DNA of 8,933 nt from Leptospiraceae bacterium (GCA_016788945.1 JAEUSA010000134.1:1-8933); one strand, 5' to 3'. Positions 1 to 6,008 are shown, counted from the stretch's first letter. Notes: generated by a model from the sequence alone, not told the origin. Numbers and translations: made by a program.

Positions 1-507
1 CGGCGTTTTCAGGGTAAAGGTGAGCTGCCGCAAACGATCTTCTGGGATGGCAAGACGGATACGGGCATCAGCGTCGAATCGCTGACGCTCTCCGAATATA
101 CACTCACGGCAACCGATATCTACGGCAATAGCGCGACCACGGTGCAGCGTCGTTTTGAAACGGGAGCGATGGCGGTGAAGACCGGTAACAGTTATCTCGT
201 GCGCGTTCCAAATGCCGATCTTGAAGACCTCGCGGGTGAACGACTAGAACAGGTCTACCGGGTGTTGACCCGCTACCCCAAATACAAAATCAAAATCGAA
301 GCGCACGCGGCGACACAGGCGGGCATCGAACGTACCCTGCAACTCACCGAGGCGGCGGCGAGGCGCGCCTATGAGTTTATGGTCGACAGAGGCATCGCCG
401 CGGAACGGCTGAGTTATCAGGGGTTCGGTGATTCTTCGCCGGCATACAGTACCCGAGGCGTACAAGCGACAAAAAACTCCCGCATTGACGTTTTGCTCAG
501 CCGCTAG
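1..507 (+). CDS. OmpA-family envelope protein with Ig-like segment, 3' end only
   Basis: The frame is open from the first base, so the 5' part lies outside the window and 168 C-terminal residues are visible. Residues about 10-50 (window numbering) read like a FlgD-type Ig-like repeat: a WDGKTDTG turn followed by YTLTATDIYGN. Residues about 65-168 form an OmpA-like peptidoglycan-associating domain: YPKYKIKIEAHA (strand and turn), LTEAAARRAYEFMVDRGI (helix), AERLSYQGFGDSSP, and a terminal NSRIDVLL in place of the usual NRRVEI. Family knowledge: this fold binds diaminopimelate in peptidoglycan and tethers outer-membrane or periplasmic proteins to the wall. The Asp of the usual GHTD motif, a peptidoglycan ligand, appears as Ala here (AHAAT), so binding may be weakened. 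A GTG at 142 could be miscalled as a start, but the upstream codons continue the Ig-like domain without a stop. The protein converges on the next gene across 42 bp. Confidence 0.85.
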   Translation, partial: RRFQGKGELPQTIFWDGKTDTGISVESLTLSEYTLTATDIYGNSATTVQRRFETGAMAVKTGNSYLVRVPNADLEDLAGERLEQVYRVLTRYPKYKIKIEAHAATQAGIERTLQLTEAAARRAYEFMVDRGIAAERLSYQGFGDSSPAYSTRGVQATKNSRIDVLLSR

Positions 508-549
508 CGCACTCTCACTTGATGTGGCGGTCAGTGCCGTCTCATAGGG

Positions 550-1128
550 TCACTCGTGTATCAGCAGTTTTTCTACCTGCGTGCGTAGAAAAAAGGTATA
601 GTAGAGCACCCGCTGCATGCCAGCTTTCAAGTCTTCGCGCTCGTCGTCATCGATAATGCCGTCTTCGACGACCTCGGCATAACGCTTGAGCAGTGCGACG
701 ATTTCAGGCGTCAGTTTGTTGTTATAGATTTCTTGAAAATTTTTCACCGGCCTCACAAAAAAGTTCGGCACGGTGCCGCTGGCCTCCCACAGACCATTGC
801 GTTCGTTGATGGTCATCAGAAAATTCACGTTCTTATTCTCGATGATAATCGTATTGTCATTACGCATCTCGAGCTTTTTCCACACCAAAATAATGCCGTT
901 AAAGAAGCGATCGACCTGCAGTAAGATGTCGGTGCGCTCTTTGCCGACGATTTTACCGTCGTTGCCGACTGCCTTTTTGTACTCACGGTCAATATTCTGA
1001 AACAGTCCGATCGCCTTGGATATCCCCTGAGCGAACTGCACATTTCCGATAATATTCTCTACCTCTAACAGGGCACCTTTGCCGGTAAATGTGAGGTTAT
1101 TCAATATGTTAAACGATGTTTTTGCCAT
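550..1128 (-). CDS. Conserved-looking helical protein coupled to the ion channel; function unknown
   Basis: I do not recognise the family. The 192-residue protein has no signal peptide or membrane segment and is probably cytoplasmic. It has two similar units: a helix, then DG-x-I-x3-ER-x-D, then a long amphipathic helix. The motifs are D57-G58-x-I60-x3-E64 (followed by about 65-87) and D156-G157-x-I159-x3-E163 (followed by about 164-188). The spacing matches positions 5, 6, 8 and 12 of an EF-hand loop, but positions 1 and 3 lack the usual Asp/Asn ligands in both, so calcium binding is only a possibility. Between them, about 90-128 looks like beta strands (NTIIIENKNVNFLMTINE). The ATG overlaps the stop of the upstream channel gene in a TAATG arrangement and has a strong AGGAGG ribosome site 7 nt upstream, so it is almost certainly co-translated with the channel and may act with it. 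Confidence 0.8.
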   Translation of the reverse strand: MAKTSFNILNNLTFTGKGALLEVENIIGNVQFAQGISKAIGLFQNIDREYKKAVGNDGKIVGKERTDILLQVDRFFNGIILVWKKLEMRNDNTIIIENKNVNFLMTINERNGLWEASGTVPNFFVRPVKNFQEIYNNKLTPEIVALLKRYAEVVEDGIIDDDEREDLKAGMQRVLYYTFFLRTQVEKLLIHE

Positions 1129-2021
1129 TAGTTATCCTCCTGCTCGAGATCGCGAATTTTGACCTTTGTAATGCGCACCGTCTTGAGCGTCGCATTCAGC
1201 TTTTCTATTTCATTTTCGACACGTTTCATATCGTACGCGCGCGGATTTGCCGAAGCATCCTTGAGCTTGAGGTCTGCCAATTCATTGCGCGCTTCTTCCA
1301 TGCCCGTCAAAATGACACCGATGAACAGATTGAGCAGAATGAAGGTACCGATCAAAATAAACGTAATAAAAAATGCTGGGGCAATCGCTATCTGCTGCGG
1401 ATGTGTACACAGCGTTTTGAACGGTTCATAGCCGATTTTGTCGCAACCATGCACTTGAATATTCAAGAGCTCAATCCACCCTTCAAGGGTCACCGTCTGG
1501 AACAACGAGAGCAGCGAACGGCCTAAGGTGCCAAAATGCATCGGGTCATTTTTGCCGAACAGCAGCACTCCCGCAATGGCAAACACGTAAAACAATAACG
1601 CCATCAATAATGCGACGTATCCCATTGAGGGAATACTCTTAAACAGCGCCCCCACCAGAATTTGCAGCTTCGGAAAAGCACGCAGCAGGCGCAAAACCCG
1701 CAACAGGCGAATGAGACGCAGCACGGTAATATATTGGTTATCAAATGGCAGAAAGCAGGCTGTCACAATCACGAAATCGAATACATTCCAGGAGTCTTTG
1801 AAATAATTCCAGGGTTTGGCCCCCTCGGCTGCGATCTTAACCGCAACTTCAATCGTGAAAATCGTAATAATCATTAAATCGAGTACATGGAGAATACGGT
1901 GGTATTTTTCCATCTCGGGATAGGTTTCAACGCCGACGAGAATACTCGCCAGCACAATGACGACCGTGATAAATGACTGAAAGCTGCGCGCGTGCGCAAT
2001 TCTTTTAAAAAACGCCTGCAT
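1128..2021 (-). CDS. Single-domain voltage-gated cation channel (NavBac/BacCav superfamily), calcium-type filter
   Basis: A 297-residue inner-membrane channel subunit of the six-TM, one-domain class that assembles as a tetramer. Segments: S1 about 15-31, S2 45-65 (IFTIEVAVKI, as in NavBac S2), S3 77-91 (WNVFDFVIV), and S4 97-115 with five arginines at every third position (R102, R105, R108, R111, R114). S5 is 133-156, the pore helix 165-178 (FGTLGRSLLSLFQ), the filter T178-L-E-G-W-I-E184, and S6 213-241 with the NLFIGVI motif. A C-terminal coiled coil runs about 264-295. NavBac sodium channels have TLESW; here Gly replaces Ser and Glu stands at the last position, as discussed under findings. 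The filter-S6 loop is long and has two cysteines (C193, C205). The ATG at 2021 is preferred because it gives the same N-terminal length before S1 as NavAb. A TTG at 2042 in the same frame is an alternative adding 7 residues. It is first in an operon with the 192-residue protein. Confidence 0.93.
   Translation of the reverse strand: MQAFFKRIAHARSFQSFITVVIVLASILVGVETYPEMEKYHRILHVLDLMIITIFTIEVAVKIAAEGAKPWNYFKDSWNVFDFVIVTACFLPFDNQYITVLRLIRLLRVLRLLRAFPKLQILVGALFKSIPSMGYVALLMALLFYVFAIAGVLLFGKNDPMHFGTLGRSLLSLFQTVTLEGWIELLNIQVHGCDKIGYEPFKTLCTHPQQIAIAPAFFITFILIGTFILLNLFIGVILTGMEEARNELADLKLKDASANPRAYDMKRVENEIEKLNATLKTVRITKVKIRDLEQEDN
1136..1141 (-). promoter_or_regulatory. Strong Shine-Dalgarno inside the channel gene
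   Basis: On the minus strand this reads AGGAGG, 7 nt before the ATG at 1128. It lies within the last codons of the channel gene, and the ATG shares one base with the channel's TAA. It is the best ribosome site in the window and supports the start of the small helical protein and its translational coupling to the channel. Confidence 0.8.
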
Positions 2022-2101
2022 ACTCTTCTCGCACTGATACAAATTACTTACACGTTGTCATGCACGAAAACCGACCTGCACAGGGATAATGCCGCTGCGC
2101 T

Positions 2102-2707
2102 TCACGCGCAATAGGTACGCAGCGCAGCATTGAGCACCACTTCGGCCTCTGCGAGGTTCGGTGCAAACGCGATCACACCTTCTTCATGACCGGCCATGAC
2201 CAAAAGACGCTCCTGTGGCAAAGTGCCCGCGTACAGGCGGCGCATTTCGGCCGCCATTTCGGGCGTACCGTATGCAACCCCGCCGGCTGTCGTTGGTACC
2301 TGGTCCATTGCGGCCGACCACAGCGCGCGGTTATGCACATGAATGACGGCACCGATGCCGAAATCTAACTCGTACACCGCAGCGTGCGTCATGGATTCAG
2401 ACGAGGCGGCAATTTTGCCGCGGCAGCGCACGCGGTTCTGCGCAATGTCGTAATCTGCCACTTCGCAGTAATCAGCTGCTGTGAGAGTCGGTTTATGCCC
2501 CGTCTGCGTGCCCGTGATATAGAATCGATTGCTATCCGCAATACGCAGGCTGACGTTGCCATAACCAATGCCATCGGGGTAAACACCGATCAGGCCTTGC
2601 GCAAATAAGCGGTCGCGGCAGTGCATGAGGTCTTTGATCGCGTCAACTTTTGGTGGTGCGGCGATTTCGAGCTCGCAGCGGTATTTCGTCACTCCTTCGT
2701 CGCGCAT
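2102..2707 (-). CDS. Class II aldolase/adducin-family enzyme
   Basis: A 201-residue cytoplasmic protein of the usual size for this family. These enzymes use a divalent metal to cleave sugar-phosphate aldols, or act as dehydratases or decarboxylases. Visible motifs in order: GYGNVSLR (48-55, phosphate and substrate loop), TGTQTGHKPTLT (65-76), SSESMTH (102-108) with the catalytic-type Glu at E104, the metal pair HVH (H123, H125), and GHEEGVIAFA (173-182) with the third metal ligand H174. All metal ligands expected from fuculose-1-phosphate aldolase are therefore present, so it is probably active. The substrate cannot be told; aldolase, MtnB-like dehydratase or another activity are all possible. 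The frame stays open to 2836, but that would run into the divergent gene. The ATG at 2707, with GGAG just upstream (only 2 nt spacing), starts close to the first conserved region. An ATG at 2731 is an alternative. Confidence 0.85.
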   Translation of the reverse strand: MRDEGVTKYRCELEIAAPPKVDAIKDLMHCRDRLFAQGLIGVYPDGIGYGNVSLRIADSNRFYITGTQTGHKPTLTAADYCEVADYDIAQNRVRCRGKIAASSESMTHAAVYELDFGIGAVIHVHNRALWSAAMDQVPTTAGGVAYGTPEMAAEMRRLYAGTLPQERLLVMAGHEEGVIAFAPNLAEAEVVLNAALRTYCA

Positions 2708-2756
2708 GACTCCAGATTGATAATGACGCATGCAAGCGCAACCGAGAAGCCATCGT

Positions 2757-2770
2757 TTGGGCATGCCCAA
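2757..2770. promoter_or_regulatory. Perfect 14-bp palindrome, candidate operator
   Basis: TTGGGCATGCCCAA is exactly self-complementary. It lies near the middle of the 103-bp gap between the divergent aldolase (start 2707) and acyltransferase (start 2811) genes, 49 and 40 bp from the two starts. A dimeric regulator bound here could control both genes. No regulator gene is nearby and no clear -10/-35 pair was recognised, so the role is inferred from position and symmetry alone. Confidence 0.35.
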
Positions 2771-2801
2771 TCTGCTCGACGCCCTGTTCAAATTTTCGTA
2801 A
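2763..2801 (+). other. Mini-ORF repeating the acyltransferase start codons
   Basis: ATG at 2763 opens a 12-codon frame (MPNLLDALFKFS) closed by TAA at 2799, in the same frame as and 48 bp before the acyltransferase ATG. Its first 18 bases match the first 18 bases of the acyltransferase gene (2811-2828, MSKLLD) at 15 positions, with two of the three changes in third codon positions. It could be a leader peptide or the remnant of a small tandem duplication. No ribosome site is evident before it. Confidence 0.3.
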
Positions 2802-2810
2802 ACGCTGCAA

Positions 2811-3956
2811 ATGTCCAAACTACTCGACTCGGCCAAAGCGGGCCAAGCAAAATTCTTTCTCCAGTTCGGCGGCCAAGGCGCCCCCTACCTCAAAGAAATG
2901 CAGAAGCTCTATGCTGAAGCTTCGATGAAACCCTTCTTTGACGTCGCCATCTCGGCCATCGAAGCCGCCGCCCAAATGGTCACCGGTACCGTTGCCCACC
3001 CCGAAAAAGTCGACTTCCGCAAATGGCTCACCGAACCCGACCATGCTCCCTCTGACGACGCGATGTCAATCGCGGGCATCTCGCTCGGCCTTATCGCCGC
3101 AACCCAATTCGCGCACTACGAATACCTGCACCAGCAGGGTTTCAGCCGCGCCGACATGCTTAAAGCTACCGTAGCATCGAGCGGCCACAGCCAAGGCCTC
3201 ATTACGGCCAGCTTCACCGCGCTCGGCCTCGAGGGCAAGGCGCACTACGACGCCATCTACAAGTACATCCAATACCTGTTCCTGATGGGTGTACGCGCGC
3301 AAGAAGTGTTTCCGGCAATTCATGCCAGCGCCGATGAAACGGCAAAGAGCGAAGCTCTCGGCGCCAAGGGGCCCGCACCGATGGTGGCGGTTTTAGGTGA
3401 AAGCCATGCAACGATCGAAGCATGGGTAAAAGAATTCAACGGCGCTGCCAAGAAACTGTTCGTCAGCCTATACAATACTCCCAACAACCGCATCATTTCC
3501 GGTGCACGTGCCGACCTGATCGCTTTTCACGAACGCTATAAGGCGGAATTCGAAGCGAAACAAATCAAGTTTGTCTATCTGCGCTCGACCTGCCCGTTCC
3601 ATTGCGAGCTGATGATCCCGATTCTGGAAAAATTCAAACCCGATCTCGCAAAAATCGGTTTTGACTTCAAGGGATCAGACCTGAAATTTCCGGTCTATTC
3701 ATTCTGGGATGGCGCGAACCTGCAGCAAGAGGGCGACCTCGGCATGCGCATGACTGACGACCTGATGGTCAAAACCCTGTATTGGGAAAAATCGATGCTG
3801 CCGGTCAAGAACGACAAATCGGTCACGGCAATTCTCGACTTTGGCCCGGGCAAAACCAGCCAGCGCCTCAGCATGGACACACTCGCCGGCTTAGGTCACG
3901 AAGTGCCGGTCTATGCTATTGCGTTTGCTAAAGACTTAAAAACTGTTTTGGAGTGA
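2811..3956 (+). CDS. Stand-alone acyltransferase resembling the FAS-beta starter (acetyl) transferase domain
   Basis: A 381-residue cytoplasmic protein with the FabD/AT fold, which moves acyl groups from CoA to an acyl-carrier protein. Motifs: FGGQG (19-23), nucleophile elbow GHSQG (125-129, Ser127), LFLMGVRAQE (156-165, with Arg162 at the carboxylate-binding arginine position of malonyl transferases), NNRIISG (225-231), CPFH (261-264, His264 as catalytic base) and ILDFGPG (341-347). GHSQGL, IGVR-like, VSL-N and PVY-DG elements in this order recall the acetyltransferase domain of fungal-type FAS beta more than E. coli FabD; this comparison is from memory. Alone it is much shorter than a FAS polypeptide and longer than FabD (about 310). 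Arg162 would allow a malonyl extender, while the overall likeness favours acetyl or another starter. No other fatty-acid or polyketide gene is in the window. ATG 2811 is the first start after an in-frame TAA at 2799; no clear Shine-Dalgarno. It ends in tandem stops TGA-TAG. Confidence 0.85.
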   Translation: MSKLLDSAKAGQAKFFLQFGGQGAPYLKEMQKLYAEASMKPFFDVAISAIEAAAQMVTGTVAHPEKVDFRKWLTEPDHAPSDDAMSIAGISLGLIAATQFAHYEYLHQQGFSRADMLKATVASSGHSQGLITASFTALGLEGKAHYDAIYKYIQYLFLMGVRAQEVFPAIHASADETAKSEALGAKGPAPMVAVLGESHATIEAWVKEFNGAAKKLFVSLYNTPNNRIISGARADLIAFHERYKAEFEAKQIKFVYLRSTCPFHCELMIPILEKFKPDLAKIGFDFKGSDLKFPVYSFWDGANLQQEGDLGMRMTDDLMVKTLYWEKSMLPVKNDKSVTAILDFGPGKTSQRLSMDTLAGLGHEVPVYAIAFAKDLKTVLE

Positions 3957-3970
3957 TAGAGCACGCTGCT

Positions 3971-4002
3971 ATCAGGTACCACCTGATTCCGTCAGGTTGG
4001 TA
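3971..4002. terminator. Two competing hairpins at a convergent gene end
   Basis: The 15-bp gap between the acyltransferase and STAS stops, plus the last STAS codons, can form either of two stems. One is ATCAGGT/ACCTGAT (3971-3977 with 3981-3987, 3-nt loop). The other is 3977-3986 with 3992-4002 (10 bp, one bulged T at 3998, loop TTCCG). They share 3977-3986, so only one can form at a time. No run of T follows on either strand, so classical intrinsic termination is doubtful. A bidirectional transcript-end hairpin is the likeliest role. Confidence 0.4.
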
Positions 4003-4814
4003 GCGCCTTTATAAACAAACTTAAAACGGCAGGCCGGGCATAAATAATCTCCTGCTGCCGATACGCGCAGAATGCTGCGGCAATTGGGGCAACTGATCAG
4101 GCGCCGCGCATTCGGGTTTACTTTGATTTCTTGGGCTTCATTGGTTGCTGCGGGTGGCGCTACCGGCTCGGGCGGAGCGACCGCAGCGGCGGGTGGCGGT
4201 GGCGGCTCAGCGACAGCGGCGGTTTGAACAGGATGCAAACCTTTCTTCTCTGCCGAAAAATTCTCTTCCATGACAACTTCATTGCCGGCGGTAGCAATCG
4301 CCGCAGCGGCAGGGGCTACTTTCGCTTCTGCCGGGGCTGTCTCGGGCGCAGCACTTTCAGCCGGTTTCTCATTTTTTTCTGATAAAGGCTTTTCCTGCAC
4401 TTCAACGCCGGGCATCACCTTCAGATCGGTGACATCGACCATTGCCGGTGCCTGCGGTTTCTGTACGCGTTTTATCCCGGTGAGCGCAGCGATCGCGTCA
4501 TCGTAATCGGCGACGATCTGCATTTTTTTTTCGAGTTGTAGAAAACGCAGCAACTGCCGCGTTTCGCCCGACAACTGAAACAGCACGACCTTGCCCGCCT
4601 GATTCTGGAGAATGTTCTGTACGTCTATGAGCGCGGTGATGCCGGCCGAAGAGATAAATTCGAGGCAAAGGCAATCGACTGCAAAGGCACGGTAACCGGC
4701 GGCTATTTTTTCATTGAACCAAGCGCGAAAATCGGCAGCGCTGTGCGAGTCAAGCGAACCCTCAAGTTCGATGACGAGGATTTCTTTGTCAAATGCGGTA
4801 TTAAATTCAAGCAT
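3972..4814 (-). CDS. STAS-domain (anti-anti-sigma type) protein with C-terminal zinc ribbon
   Basis: A 280-residue cytoplasmic protein in three parts. Residues 1-113 are a STAS domain of the SpoIIAA type: LVIELEGSLDSHSAADFRAW at the first strand and helix, then LEFISSAGITALIDV, where Ser56 occupies the position phosphorylated in anti-anti-sigma factors (DSSG in SpoIIAA, SSAG here). Residues about 117-235 are a low-complexity Pro/Ala/Glu linker with a PPPPP run. Residues 238-270 form a zinc ribbon with two Cys pairs, CPNC (242, 245) and CPAC (259, 262), like MJ0042-type fingers. STAS proteins work by partner switching with a kinase or phosphatase; here no anti-sigma kinase (RsbW type) is adjacent. 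It starts 3 nt after the stop of the upstream sensor gene (TGA-ACA-ATG), which implies co-transcription and coupling. An A9 run at codons 95-98 is a potential slippage site. Confidence 0.88.
   Translation of the reverse strand: MLEFNTAFDKEILVIELEGSLDSHSAADFRAWFNEKIAAGYRAFAVDCLCLEFISSAGITALIDVQNILQNQAGKVVLFQLSGETRQLLRFLQLEKKMQIVADYDDAIAALTGIKRVQKPQAPAMVDVTDLKVMPGVEVQEKPLSEKNEKPAESAAPETAPAEAKVAPAAAAIATAGNEVVMEENFSAEKKGLHPVQTAAVAEPPPPPAAAVAPPEPVAPPAATNEAQEIKVNPNARRLISCPNCRSILRVSAAGDYLCPACRFKFVYKGATNLTESGGT
4523..4531 (-). repeat. A9 homopolymer in the STAS gene
   Basis: On the coding strand, codons 95-98 read GAA AAA AAA ATG, giving nine consecutive A. Gain or loss of one A leads to stop codons within about 20 codons (TGA or TAA), producing a roughly 105-115-residue protein that lacks the linker and zinc ribbon. 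Whether slippage actually occurs is unknown. Confidence 0.6.
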
Positions 4815-4817
4815 TGT

Positions 4818-5849
4818 TCATCGGTTATTGAGCGGTGCACTGGCGTTTTCGAGCAATATGGCGTCGAGTATCTCATTCTGCGGGCGATGAGCGGTCAAAG
4901 CAGGTGGCTGATTGACGCGTTTTTCGATTTCACTGAGTTTTCCGCTCAGCGCCTGAAAGCCATGTGCCACTTCGGATTTGATCACCTCGTTTTCCCACAG
5001 ATACGTTAGGGCGTTTTTCCATTCGCGCTGAATCGATCTTGCTCTCAGGAAGAAGGCAAACAGTATGATACCTGTCACCAAAAACCCTGCTAGAAACACA
5101 ATGGCAAACAGCAGCAGATATTTATTGAGTATCGCCGAAAGGTAATAATATTCTCCGAGCCGGTTCATCACAACGTGCAGCGTGGCATAAGATTTTTCTT
5201 TTTTGGTGCGGGGGTCAGTCTCTTTGAGAGCAAGGCTGAAATCGGTAGAATAGTGTACATCGGAACTCATCAGGCTGTCGACGATAAAGGAATTCTTGCC
5301 GTGGAAAATCCCTTCGGGTTTTTCCAGATTCTGCTGCTGCACGTTGTTGGCTTCGTAAAACAGCGAGGAGTGGTAGAATTCGTTATTGTATCTTGCTGAA
5401 ATTTCATTTGCCGCTTCGCGTGTGCGTACCGTCACGTGCGATATGTCTGAATGAGCCAGCACACGACCGTCTTTACGCAGGACAAAAATTTCGGTAATCG
5501 GTCTCTCGCCTTCAAGGTACTGGTTCTTATTCACTACACCACCGAAAATGGCGCTGAGTTTGGCCATGGCCTTGGTGTCTGTGCTGATGGCGCTGGCCGA
5601 CAACGAAAGGGCGATTTCGCGCCCGCGCTCGCTGTAACCCATTTCGAGCTGGCGCGCGGTTTCTTTGAGTGAAATGAAGCTGAAAGCCGTGAGGCTACCG
5701 AGCAGAATAAGTTCGACGAGTAAGAAAATGCCGAGGGCGAAGCTGAATGTGAAGCTTTTGACAGATACCCTGTCGGCCCGTACGGCCTGGATACCCTGTG
5801 CCGGCAGCGGCGCCACGCCCGGCCGCACTTCTTCGGGAGATTGAACCAT
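4818..5849 (-). CDS. Two-TM protein with extracytoplasmic sensor-like domain and no recognised output domain
   Basis: A 343-residue inner-membrane protein. Residues 1-33 are cytoplasmic (Pro/Val-rich, ending in basic residues), TM1 is about 34-58, the extracytoplasmic domain about 59-243, and TM2 about 244-268. A 75-residue cytoplasmic tail contains a charged helix (RSIQREWKNALTYLWE) and a coiled-coil-like stretch about 288-312. The outer domain begins with a long helix (LKETARQLEMGYSERGREIA) and has the strand-turn-strand EIFVLRKDGRVLAHSD (120-135) typical of Cache/PAS-like sensor domains, so it probably binds a small ligand. The tail is too short for an MCP signalling hairpin, and I see no HAMP, kinase, GGDEF or phosphatase motif. 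It is followed 3 nt later by the STAS gene and is divergent from the CheA fusion, which suggests that it feeds one of them. It shares an 11-base leader sequence with cheA. The family is unidentified. Confidence 0.8.
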   Translation of the reverse strand: MVQSPEEVRPGVAPLPAQGIQAVRADRVSVKSFTFSFALGIFLLVELILLGSLTAFSFISLKETARQLEMGYSERGREIALSLSASAISTDTKAMAKLSAIFGGVVNKNQYLEGERPITEIFVLRKDGRVLAHSDISHVTVRTREAANEISARYNNEFYHSSLFYEANNVQQQNLEKPEGIFHGKNSFIVDSLMSSDVHYSTDFSLALKETDPRTKKEKSYATLHVVMNRLGEYYYLSAILNKYLLLFAIVFLAGFLVTGIILFAFFLRARSIQREWKNALTYLWENEVIKSEVAHGFQALSGKLSEIEKRVNQPPALTAHRPQNEILDAILLENASAPLNNR

Positions 5850-5858
5850 AGTCTGTTA

Positions 5859-5869
5859 TCGGTGGTTTT
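5859..5869 (-). repeat. Leader element copy 1, before the sensor gene
   Basis: On the minus strand this reads AAAACCACCGA and ends exactly 9 nt before the sensor ATG at 5849. It is the inverted partner of 5998-6008. It sits where a Shine-Dalgarno would be expected but is not one, since neither gene has a clear purine-rich ribosome site at that distance. Confidence 0.55.
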
Positions 5870-5997
5870 TTCGCCGCTTGATAGAAAATATTTGCCGGAA
5901 ATCAGGCCACAGTCTGCAGGCGTGTCTTACCGGTTCACAGCATAGAATATGCGGTATCGGCCGGGGGAGGCAGAAAAACCGGCTTCATCATTGGGCC

Positions 5998-6008
5998 AAA
6001 ACCACCGA
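5998..6008 (+). repeat. Leader element copy 2, before cheA
   Basis: AAAACCACCGA ends exactly 9 nt before the cheA ATG at 6018. It is identical to the copy in the opposite orientation before the sensor gene, at the same spacing. A shared operator pair or a common mRNA 5'-leader element are both possible. The repeat does not extend beyond 11 bases on either side. Confidence 0.55.

Noticed and set aside
142..507. GTG at 142 as the start of a complete small OmpA-like gene
   Set aside because: The frame is open back to base 1 and the upstream codons encode a coherent Ig-like segment, so this is the 3' end of a longer gene.
508..549. Terminator between the OmpA gene and the 192-residue gene
   Set aside because: Only 3-4-bp stems (such as GGC/GCC around 525-537) and no T run were found.
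1116..1526. Plus-strand 136-codon frame opposite the ion channel
   Set aside because: It is antisense to clear membrane segments of the channel and shows no domain of its own.
2022..2101. Promoter for the channel operon in the short gap before it
   Set aside because: No -35/-10 pair with acceptable spacing could be made out on the minus strand.
2708..2836. N-terminal extension of the aldolase gene to 2836
   Set aside because: It would overlap the divergent acyltransferase start, and the added residues do not resemble the family; the 2707 start gives the usual length.
4131..4506. Plus-strand Gly/Arg- and Ala/Ser-rich frames opposite the STAS linker
   Set aside because: Composition mirrors the Pro/Ala-rich linker on the other strand; no ribosome site or domain.
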